From assembly GCA_021234155.1 (NCBI GenBank), contig JAJEKV010000004.1:24593662-24657661 (forward strand): a stretch of DNA of 64,000 bases, written 5' to 3'. Position numbers and translations under genes: made by a program. The notes under the pieces were generated by a model, which was given only the letters and a program-made list of their open reading frames with translations, did no database searches and was not told the origin of the DNA. Numbering within the stretch: the first letter of the stretch is position 1; each line of letters opens with the position of its first letter. Of this stretch, positions 56,114 to 64,000 are shown in pieces. This stretch comes from Isoetes taiwanensis (Eukaryota > Streptophyta > Lycopodiopsida > Isoetales > Isoetaceae).

Positions 56114-57625
56114 TTGAAAGTTGAGTCATCTGAATTCAAAGATTGGCAGCAAAGGTGTACAAAGAGTTGGGTATACATAGTGATCTCAGTCAATATGGCA
56201 ACAAAAAACAAAGGGATGCACAGACTGCTCAAAATTCTAGAACAATTCTGTGAGGAGACAGGGCTGACCGTGAATCTAGCAAAAACTAAGATAGTCATCT
56301 TTGGACATAAGAACAGGCATAAACCTTTCAGATATAAAGAAAAAGAGATAGAGGAAGCAACAGAATACAGATATCTAGGTTATGATGCGCATAGGCACAG
56401 GGAAATGGGCCAAGGGAGCTAACGCCAGATTCCAATCAGCTATAGGAAGCTACTTTAACATGAAAAAATTCTGTAACAGAAGTAGAATAACTGATTGGGA
56501 CATCAAATGTTACCTATTTAGTGCAGCGGTAGCCACCACTCAGTTGTACGGAGCAGAAGCATGGGGACCAGGTTTAACATGGGGACCAGGTTTAACAGAA
56601 AGAAATTGGGAAAAGCAGGAAGGGATTCTTAGGCAATGGCACAGACAGGAATTCAGGGTAAGGACAAACACGCCGCTGACAATCATGGTCCTCGAAACAG
56701 GGCAAAAACCGATGGAGGTGAGAGCATGGGAGAGAACCATAAGGTACCTGCTCAGAGATAATGCAGGGGACATACAAGGGAAACTGTCCAGCATTGCAAT
56801 CACCGAATCAGCAAAATCACACATCCTCGAAAGCACTGGATGGTTTAAAGAGGTGGCAACATGGACCAGACAGATGGGATTAAACCTGAGTGACCTAATA
56901 GAAGAGGGGCAGTGGAATGAGGAGTGGGCAGACATAGCGACAAGAGCATGGTTGCAAAGACACACAGGACCCAAGACAGACTGGCTCGTACAAGTTTTTA
57001 ACCCAGAACAACAAATAGGACACCAGATATACCGGGATAACATATTGGGGAAAAACAGAAGGGACATCCTGGTCAGATTCAGGATGGGAAGTCATGATCT
57101 AAGAATCAAAAAAGACAGGTGGAGAGGGATAGACAAGGAGGACATGATATGCACCGGTGGATCGGGGAGAATAGAGGATGAGAATCATATGATTAATGAC
57201 TGTCCGATCTACGGAGACATCGAGGGGCAGATACGTAAATATAAGGTGGGGAACCAAATCCACGGACCGATGACGATACGACGAATCATTACGGGATCCG
57301 CGCACGCGATCCAAAGAATGACGCACTGCATAATGAGAGAAGTACACGCAGTGAAAGAGGGCTTGTAATATGATCCGCACAAAACGGGTCATATAGCCTC
57401 ACACAAATTGCTCGCCTAAAAGCTGATTGATAACGACGATCACCGCACGCCAAGAAGCCGGGTAAAGCTGGATGCCGGTATTAAAAGAAAAAGTCACCTT
57501 CAAAAGGCTACATATAACGGCGTGATGTGCTAGTAGCACCCTTTTAGGAGCTTCGCCCATGCTACACAAGTCCAGGGGCCTTACGGCACAAGGGACATTA
57601 ATGTATTCTATTCTATTCTATTCTA
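56114..57625 (+). pseudogene. LINE RT C-terminal region, 5'-truncated, with ATTCT tail
   Basis: FCEETGLTVNLAKTKIVIFG and a following EYRYLGYD (56240-56390) belong to the RT after the catalytic motif. YADD itself is not present, so the copy is 5'-truncated or diverged there. A 328-codon frame (56382-57368) continues after one frameshift with LYGAEAWGPGL, RQWHRQEFRVRTNTPLTIMV and a terminal zinc-binding-like segment, MICTGGSG...ENHMINDCPIYGD. A 12-bp tandem duplication repeats GPGLT within it. About 250 nt of 3' untranslated sequence ends in an ATTCT repeat tail (57604-57625) instead of poly(A). It differs from the L1s and may be nearer the LINE at 1-2300. Confidence 0.8.
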
Positions 57626-59493
57626 ATTATAAACTTGCCAATCAACAGATTCTTCAACGCTTTCATCCTTTTCTCTAGGACACAACTCAATTAATTTTTT
57701 CCCACAACTTTCACATTTTGAGTTGATACATGCTAGCTTGTGCCACTCCTCACCGCTTGCCCTCTCCGGCATACCATGGCTCTCCAAAGCGTGCTCACAT
57801 TATCAAAATTTTTCTTCTTGGCTTGACAAATTCCAAAGATTAGCTTACGGCTAATACACACAATGCAATTGCAAAAACAATTCTCGTGAAATTTTGACCT
57901 CATCATATTGAATGCCTTCTTGAATAAATCACTTTTGCTCGTGCTTCACACAACAACATGTATTTCTCTCCTTTAGCTTTAGGTATGCAAGAGGGTTTTA
58001 AGTATTCGAACTGTCTAATGCCGATCTTGACTTGAATCTTTGATCAACAAAGCTCTGGTATAGTTCACCTGCAAAATTACAAGGTTAGAATCATTCACAC
58101 ATTCTCAAAAATTTCACATCTATGTAAATTATCTCCCAAAACCTCACATCCTTACATAAAATGTACTCCATAGAAAGAATTCATATATTTTCTTGACATC
58201 CACTACAGTCCTACATTATTGTACATCACTTTCTCATGCTTACATCTATAACACATTTTGTAATTTGTTTTCAAGTTGGACTAAATGTAAATCATATCAA
58301 CATTGACATCTACTACAATCCTACACTTTTTACATATTCGTATGCCTACATCTTGAGCACATCTTAAAAGTTATTTACGAAAAAACATTTGCATTTACAC
58401 TACAAGAAATGTAGGATAGATCTACATGACTACGCTAGTCATAACTAGAGTACATTTGATGTTCAATCGGACCGAATGCGAAACGATCTACTTGACTTTT
58501 ACATTCCTAACCTAGAATTCTATTTAGACTAAAAATACTACCATACCTATGTAATGTCAATGTATTGAATCGGTTCAGTCCTCTTCTTCATGACATCTCT
58601 GACTTTTGGTGACACTTTTTGTATTATCTAACCGAATTGAGCAACTCGTCCCTTCATAGCTTGATCTATGGCATTTCTTCTTGGCTTTCGACCTGCCAAT
58701 GCCCATAAATTTGCTCCACACAATGACATCTTTTTTCTTCTTTCTGCTGCTAGCTTCATATTTCTAGGATGTAATTTGAGCAGTTTGGCTGCCAATGAAG
58801 TCTGTTGTAATTCTCCTTCCTTTCCAACCACCATGGCAAGAAACAGTGTGTTTGGTCAGCAGTTTATCATTGCTATTAGCAGCTTTCACTTCTTGAAGGC
58901 CATCCTTAAGGTTTTCCAATAAATTTCTCTTTACAATAGCCTCTTTAGGCTTTCCAATAACAGGGTCAAATAAGAAGTTTAATCTATGATCCTGTAGCAA
59001 TCTTTCAGCAAATGTATTTTGTTGTTTTGGATTCAACTTGGAAACTTGTTTTACTATGTGATCGACAGACTGATTCACCTTCCTTCTAATCTGTTTTGTC
59101 CCATATCCAGCCTCACAATTCCTTTTTTTCGATCTTCTTTGGCTGTCCCCAGAAATGCATGATAAGTCCTCATCAAGAAAAGGATTAGAATTCGATGCTT
59201 CCGAAATTGTTTCTTCCATATGATCCGAAATTATTTATTCCATATGCAAAGATCGATCTGTCGTGAAGAAAGAGGATTCCAATTCCTCAAGAAACCGTTT
59301 AGGAATAGTTTCAATCCATTTGGGGGAGTTCAAAATTGCGCCAAATTTGTGGGTTGCCAATAATAATGGCGAAAACCTCTCACGTGGACAAGTTGCATTA
59401 ATTGTGGGCAACTAATGTAGAATTTAAATTTTACCTTATAATCACTTTAGGCTAGTGTATATTTTTACATCATTATACAAAAAATATTGGACA

Positions 59494-59510
59494 CCCTTTC
59501 ATGCATCTAC
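59494..59510 (-). repeat. Right terminal inverted repeat of the DNA transposon
   Basis: The minus strand reads GTAGATGCATGAAAGGG, followed inward by TGTCC; the left end has GTGGC at that place. Confidence 0.85.
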
Positions 59511-59518
59511 CCAGCAGG
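59511..59518. repeat. 8-bp target duplication, right
   Basis: CCAGCAGG, identical to 34758-34765. Confidence 0.9.
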
Positions 59519-59851
59519 AGGGGAAGAAGGTTGGGATGGCTGAGGGGTGTGGCCGGAAGGAATATGGATATAGGTGCTCTCAAGAGTGTGGAAATAATGA
59601 GGCGTGGGCTGAACAGGGGTATGCTGTGGAGATTGAGGTTGAGAACAATGCCGACACACAGGGGGAGACCCTGGTCGAGAATGAGCATGAGGGGTAGGAG
59701 GGGCCGACTGAGCTCTGGAGCGGATACGACCACCCTCAATGTCATAAGCAGTGTCATACATATCGCGAACAGGCTCACGTCGTTGATGGCGCTCCAGTCG
59801 AGCCGCCGTTTGGCAAAGTAGTTCTTCAGGAGTGAAACCTCGAGCCGACAT
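59519..59851 (-). pseudogene. Gag N-terminal part of the outer Ty3 element
   Basis: The Met at 59851 (MSARGFTPEELL) is chosen because it is 18 nt after the PBS and the nested copy has the homologous MRRNFTPEELL. The frame is open through RDMYDTAYDIEGGRIRSRAQ and ends SQPSSPPAG at the insertion point. It resumes at 34757, 24.8 kb away. A longer upstream reading from 59959 would start inside the LTR and is unlikely to be used. Confidence 0.85.
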
Positions 59852-59868
59852 GATGGAAGAAAAATCAT

Positions 59869-59886
59869 CCCCGGCATCGGCGCCAG
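59869..59886 (-). other. Primer binding site next to the second-family LTR
   Basis: On the minus strand CTGGCGCCGATGCCGGGG follows the LTR end CAACA. TGGCGCC-type sites pair with tRNA 3' ends ending in GGCGCCA and are common in plant Ty3 elements. Confidence 0.75.
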
Positions 59887-60332
59887 TGTTGAACTTTGGG
59901 GTTCTTGGCATCACCTTGCAGCAGCAGTCCATGACTGCCGGAAGCCACAAGGCTGCCACAAATGGTCATGGATCAACAAAAGAAGGTGGGAAGAAACTCC
60001 AAGAACAAGATAAAGCAAAGAATGAACAAAACAGAATCATATTGATGCTCCAAAAGGAGGTGCTCCAAAATGTGAGCAAAAACCTAAACAATGAGAGGAA
60101 ATGCTCTCTCTAAATAGTAGAGCAAAACCCTAACCCTAACTGATATCTCACCTACCACAGATCTAGGCTAAATCTGGGCCATAGATTGTGGGGTCCAATA
60201 TGACAAATACATGTGGCCTATGCCACTTACCACATATGTGGGCTAAATCTGGGCCCTAGATCAAGTGGTCCAATATGATAAATACATGTGGCCTATGCCA
60301 CTCATACATATGTTTAGCCCAAAGGGCTAACA
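59887..60332 (-). repeat. LTR of a second family, 446 bp, flanked by PBS and PPT
   Basis: It starts TGTTGAACTTTGG and ends GGGCTAACA. It shares only terminal words with the 24576 LTR type. A TATA-like CTATTTAGAG (minus) lies near 60105-60115, followed by a telobox (AACCCTAACCCTAA on plus, 60124-60140). PBS is on its left and a polypurine tract on its right, so it acts as 5' LTR for the left part and 3' LTR for the right part. Confidence 0.75.
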
Positions 60333-60343
60333 CCCCCCACACC
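60333..60343 (-). other. Polypurine tract next to the second-family LTR
   Basis: GGTGTGGGGGG on the minus strand directly abuts the LTR, in the same form as the tracts at 25171 and 37968. Confidence 0.65.
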
Positions 60344-63300
60344 AAACTATGTAGAACCTTTATAACATCAGGTTAAACATTTACAACAGTGTCCAAAGTG
60401 AGGGGAAATAATGAGAATGTCGCCGAAGTCTTGACCCAAAAATGCCAATGTCGATGAAGTACATAAATCATGAGAGGTTGAGAAGGTTGTCACCACTTCT
60501 CTTGAGCTTGCCACAAGCTCCTTTAAATCCATAGAAGTCGAATCTAATGTGGAGAAGGCTGTCACCACTTCTCATAGAACTTGCCACTTAGCTCCGAATA
60601 CATGCGCCAATCAAAGTGTCTTGTAATGAGTTGAACAAAAATGAGAAACAAAAATTGTTGAAGGGGCGGAAGGCCCTAAGTCATCTTCACGCCATGTGCT
60701 GAACTTGAAAGAGTTTGAACAGATAATTGAACTTGAAGGAGTTGAAATTGAAGAGGCGGAAGGCCCTAAGTCATCTTCACGCCATTTGTTGAACTTGAAC
60801 GAGACTCAACCACCATGTATTATGGACGGATGTGGTTGATCAAAATGTTGAACTTGAAAAAGTTGACACCAAAGAGAAATTGTTGAAATTGGCCTGCACA
60901 CGCCATGTGGCCATGTGAGGTTGATGTACGAAGGGGTGGAAGGCAGAATTCATATTCACGCCATTGCAGGAACTTGAAATTTGTTGGTACAAAGGTGCAA
61001 AGCAGATTTAAGAATCGGGCAAAAGATGAGGCGTCCCCCAAAATGTGCCAAAAATATGCTCCAGATGCTGCTTTCGTCAAAAGTGGATCGAAAGTTGTGC
61101 TTAAAGTCACGCCGTGAGGGGCCATGACAATTTTGTTGGACTCACGCCGTGGGGCCGTGATGTTTGAAGTCATAGTTGCATGAAATTTTACCTCCAAAGG
61201 CATAATGGTAGGACTAGATATTCTGGTATGTGAAAAAACGGCTTCAACATTACAAGGGATGAAAAACACCAAAAATGTGGGCCATGTGGAATATTCAAGT
61301 GTCAAGTGTCGAATTCTTTCTAGGAAAGAAAATTGTCGTTAAAAAAAGCCTGACAATGTGTTGACATTAAAGAAATGTGCCACGCCAAGGGATGGGCCGT
61401 GGGGTTTGATGCCATGAGGGCCGTGAGGTATCTGATGTTAAGGCCACGCAGTGGGGGCCGTGGTTCATGCAGAGGCCACGCCCGTGAGGTCTTTGAGGTT
61501 GAAGCCACGCCGTGGGGCCGTGGTTCACGCGGTGAAGATATTGAAGACTCGGCCACGCCGCGGGCTTCTCTGAAAGGTTTTGCGATGACGCCGGTAAGAT
61601 TCTCGGCAGACTTGAAGCCACGCCGCGATGGCCGCGGGCTTGTTGGTCCCGGAAGGTCAACATTGGAGAAGCCACGCCGCGATGGGCCGCGGGGCCTGGC
61701 GCGCCGACCTTAAGAGGTTCTCATGCTCGGGTTCTCGGAGCGTGCCATGCCGATGGGCCGGGTGAGGGGAGGCCACGCCGAAGGGCCGTGGGAGCCCGGC
61801 GATGCCGAGGTGCCGAGGGAGGAGAGGCCACGCCTCGACAGCCGCGGAAGGCAAAGAAAGTTTCCACGAAAGAGGCCGTGGAGATGAAGTTTTGGTGATG
61901 CCGGAGATCGTACCGTGATGAAGTGTTACCGTAATACCGCGGGGCCTTGAGAATTCCTTTGCCCCGGGTGGGCCGCATGGCATGAAGTCGTATGACGCCG
62001 CGGAGTGTTGCAAACGTAAGCCGAGTGTTCTCGACATTTTTCAAGGCCATGCATCCGTGGCGCTTAAGGGATCACATCCGGGCTCAAGGAGGGCGCTTTA
62101 TTGCCACGTAAAAACTCCGGTGAATGTAGTGTCCCACCGCCGATGCCGCCTCATGAAGACAAATTGAGTTTGAAGCGAGCATCCGGGCAGAGGTCGATAG
62201 GAAATGGTGGGTTGCCACGAGATGATGTTGTGGGCCGAGCTTGACCGGCCGTGGTTGTGGCTGCAAAGATATGAAGCGTGAGGGCAAATAGGGTAGATTG
62301 ATGCGGAAATTGCTCGTGCCGTAAAAGAGGTCAAGAAGATGGTATTTCATGAGAATAATCGCGAGTTTGCACTACGCTTGCCGGGCCAATGCCGCTTTGA
62401 GGACCGGTTTTACATGGGGCTTTGCAAATCCATGTTGGTTTTGCCTTGGTTATCCGATACAATGGCGTGAGACCGACGGATGTTGGAATTAGCGTGTAAA
62501 TTGTCCGACCCAAATATGAGATGAAACTTCATTCGAAATAGGTGCTAATTTGCGGCTTCTTCTTGTGGTGACAAAAGTTAAGACCGAAAATGAATTTGAT
62601 CAAAATTCGGCTTTCAAAAATACGTCGAAAAAAACAGAGAAATTTGTTATTGAGGAGTTCGTTCGGATATGGGACCTGATCTCGATCCCGCAATGAATGT
62701 GTGGAGCGTAAACTCCCTTTCTTGGGCTAAGCCGCCCGGGCCGCTAAGGCTCGCACACCTGGTATATTTTGGTCGCGGATTGGAAAGAACTTTATGCTAG
62801 ACTATATACCTTCGAGATTGGGCTCTACTTACAACCGTAGCTGGAGTCACGAAAGCAAAAACCTAGTTTCTCCGGTCGTGGAGCGATGGCCACAAGCAAA
62901 AGCTTGTTGCTTGGATATCCTTTGCGATAATGAACCTCAGAGCCCTGTTGCTCTCGGGTTTTGACGATTTGTTTGTGGAAAGAAAAACACCAAGGCGCAT
63001 AAAACGGTGCTTGTGTTGCAAGTAGAATTGGTCGAAAAAATGAAGCGGAATTGTCATGTGAGGTCTGATGCATGCGGCCCTCGTTCTTAAAGAAACAGAG
63101 CGCTTATGGCGTAAAAAATCCCTTCGTGGGCTGCCTCAATAAGTTCTCAGTAATAATAGAAATATAGAGAGTCGCGTCGATTGTGCCATGTTGGTCGAGG
63201 TGCCGTGTCAAGGCCAAATGTGGATGCCGCGACATAGTAAGGTGCTCCTGAGATAACATTTTCGCGGCTCGACAAAGGCGTAACAGGGCTCAAAGACATA

Positions 63301-63942
63301 GCCCCCTTTAGAAAAACTCTTGTTCGTTTGTGTGGGTTGCATAGCCGCTGCTCTTGCGGGAAGATAGGCGGGGAGATCTAGAGAGCCGTTGGGTGGGCTT
63401 CCGATCGCTGAGACCATCCATTGGCTTGCCCGTTGGGCACAAGACAACCGAAAGTGAGATTCGAGAACATCGAAATTATGGACTGTACTTGAGATCCACG
63501 GGGGCCTCTCAAATACCAAATATAAGAACCGAATCAAAAATATCAATGAAGGAAGCATATCTTATCTTGCAAGAATGATGGAAGGTTGGAACCCAAAACA
63601 GGGGCACCGTGAAAAACACTCAAAAAAAAATATATATCCAGTAAAAAACAAGTGTTTCAAAACTACAAAATAATGCTGCAAAAATCGTTGGACACATTTC
63701 AATCTTTCTTGCTTGCCAAAGCAAGGCTGTATACAAGGAAGAAGAAGAACTATAACTCCACTAAGAAAGAAGAAGAACTAGAACGCCGCTGGCTGTTGAA
63801 ACAGTGGAAAAATATCAGAAAATTCCAAAGAATGTAAAATCCCGAAAAGTGTCGATGTAGAACCAATTAATTTTTATGAACATTTATGAACTTTTAGAGA
63901 TGCTTAAAGAAAAACAAGAGATTGATTCTGAGCGGAAGATAC
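60344..63942 (-). other. Non-coding retroelement interior, 3.6 kb
   Basis: This stretch runs between a polypurine tract and a PBS with no gag, protease, RT, RNase H or integrase motif in any frame. Its left third holds repeated phrases such as GGCGGAAGGCCCTAAGTCAT (60665, 60756), TCTTCACGCCAT and TGTCACCACTTCTC (60489, 60561). The rest is GC-rich. The layout fits a large non-autonomous (LARD-type) element. Frames at 62.8-63.6 kb show nothing I recognise. Confidence 0.5.
61130..61830. repeat. Recurring CCACGCCGTGGGGCCGTGG-type motif
   Basis: GCCACGCC followed by 3-8 nt and GGCCGTGG or GGCCGCGG recurs about ten times at intervals of 40-70 bp. Each is close to self-complementary. Spacing is irregular and the intervening sequence differs. 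Confidence 0.65.
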
Positions 63943-63960
63943 CCCGGCATGAGGCGCCAG
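63943..63960 (-). other. Primer binding site at the right LTR edge
   Basis: The minus strand reads CTGGCGCCTCATGCCGGG directly after the LTR end CCCCAAACA. Confidence 0.75.
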
Positions 63961-64000
63961 TGTTTGGGGTCTGGGTTCGGGAACTCCTGCAAGACAGCCC
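63961..64000 (-). repeat. LTR fragment at the window edge
   Basis: The 40 bases are identical to the first 40 of the LTR at 24576, apart from being cut off by the window end. It is likely the 5' LTR of the outer element. Confidence 0.9.

Larger units (their letters stand above)
52850..57625 (+). mobile_element. Block inserted in the transposase gene, ending in a LINE
   Basis: Transposase coding stops at 57626 and resumes near 52830. The block between ends on the right in a LINE tail (57604-57625) and holds worn repeats, the stem-loop array and LINE coding. Its left boundary is not certain, and no duplication was found. It may be one long LINE insertion or several. Confidence 0.5.
51469..59219 (-). 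pseudogene. DDE-like transposase gene with Cys-rich segments, interrupted
   Basis: The N-terminal exon (59219-58764) starts MEETISEASNSNPFLDEDLS and continues, after a frameshift, with LAAKLLKLHPRNMKLAAERRK and GRKPRRNAIDQAMKGRVAQF to about 58545. After an intron (acceptor TTTTGCAG at about 58067), Cys-rich coding at 57626-58066 holds FHENCFCNCIVCIS, WHKLACINSKCESCGKKL and CPREKDE. Coding resumes at about 52830 with KLIDKNGSAKDMLDSMF. Likely catalytic residues are Asp in VVDFSENYTL (52646-52648), Asp in WSDGCAAQFK (52393-52395) and an acidic residue in GSGHGKGTHDGEGA (about 52270-52300). One frameshift lies near 52610. The final 381 codons are open. I know this D-F-S-E-N-Y, S-D-G, H-G-K-G pattern from unnamed eukaryotic proteins but cannot name a superfamily. 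It would cut and join the transposon ends. Confidence 0.65.
34766..59510. mobile_element. Large TIR DNA transposon, 24.7 kb with nested insertions
   Basis: The ends are GTAGAAGCATGAAAGGG on the left and the reverse complement of GTAGATGCATGAAAGGG on the right, matching at 16 of 17 positions and flanked by a perfect 8-bp duplication. Without the nested Ty3 (37386-48467) and its duplication it is about 13.7 kb. It carries two convergent genes: a plus-strand gene to 50968 and a minus-strand DDE-like transposase from 59219 to 51469. An 8-bp duplication fits hAT, KDZ/Zisupton and a few others, but the terminal sequence and the transposase did not let me assign it. Confidence 0.85.
24576..64000 (-). 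mobile_element. Outer Ty3-type LTR retrotransposon complex, split and mosaic
   Basis: From right to left: LTR edge (63961 on), PBS, non-coding interior (60344-63942), LTR of another family (59887-60332), PBS, gag start, a 24.7-kb DNA transposon, rest of gag, protease, RT, RNase H, integrase, an antisense promoter/ORF, the extra sense ORF, polypurine tract and 3' LTR (24576-25170). The order PR-RT-RH-IN is that of Ty3 (Metaviridae). No chromodomain is visible at the integrase end. Coding is broken by scattered frameshifts and stops, but the extra ORF still has 772 uninterrupted codons. The right end lies outside the window. Confidence 0.8.

Noticed and set aside
34781-59495. Alternative transposon ends GGGTG with longer flanks
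   Set aside because: That choice leaves no perfect duplication; moving the ends outward to GTAGA gives an exact 8-bp duplication and restores gag.
60121-60140. AACCCTAACCCTAA as telomeric sequence
   Set aside because: Only two units, inside an LTR downstream of a TATA-like box; this is a telobox-type promoter word.
62825-63558. Captured host gene in the non-coding interior
   Set aside because: Frames are under 120 codons, lack any domain and change frame; no exon structure could be supported.

Overview
The window is eukaryotic and almost certainly from a land plant with a large, repeat-filled genome. I infer a fern or another non-flowering lineage, with low confidence. I recognise no single-copy host gene, rRNA or functional tRNA. 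Nearly everything is transposable element, most of it broken by stops and frameshifts. The plant signs are L1-type LINEs with the plant zf-RVT C-terminal zinc-binding domain, Ty3 retrotransposons primed at a TGGCGCC-type site, and U3 regions with plant-like TATA boxes and a telobox.

Layout. 1-2300: minus-strand LINE reverse transcriptase relic. 2490-2985: SINE-like copy. 3000-5550: LTR-like promoter/leader sequence, an exact 116-bp repeat and two tandem arrays. 5551-13397: full-length minus-strand L1 with a 33-nt poly(A) tail and a 15-bp target duplication. 13413-20405: its host sequence, with two more 67-70 bp hairpins, a worn GAC/GAG-rich block and the second 116-bp copy. 20867-22295: degenerate GAATCT minisatellite. 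22412-22641: second SINE-like copy. 22640-24575: a second L1, cut in the middle of its RT domain.

From 24576 to the right edge lies a nest of insertions. A minus-strand Ty3 retrotransposon (LTR 24576-25170; PBS and LTR edge at 63943-64000) interrupts the second L1. Its gag gene is split by a 24.7-kb DNA transposon (34766-59510) that has terminal inverted repeats and a perfect 8-bp duplication, CCAGCAGG. That transposon carries two convergent genes: a plus-strand gene with coiled-coil, RING-like and Ulp1/C48-like segments, and a minus-strand gene for a DDE-like transposase with Cys-rich segments. A second complete Ty3 copy of the same family (37386-48467, duplication GAGGT) sits in an intron of the plus-strand gene. 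A LINE (to 57625) and other sequence interrupt the transposase gene.

The Ty3 family has Ty3-order gag-PR-RT-RNaseH-IN plus two extras found in both copies. One is a long sense ORF after integrase (about 1,020 codons, with a large coiled coil). The other is a divergent plus-strand promoter with TATATAAG and a short Cys-rich ORF between IN and that extra gene. At 59887-60332 an LTR of a different family has a PBS on one side and a polypurine tract on the other, so the outer element is a mosaic.

The most unusual structure is at 55829-56064: six adjacent stem-loops. Each holds a near-constant core of about 20 nt, between arms that are self-complementary but unrelated from one hairpin to the next.
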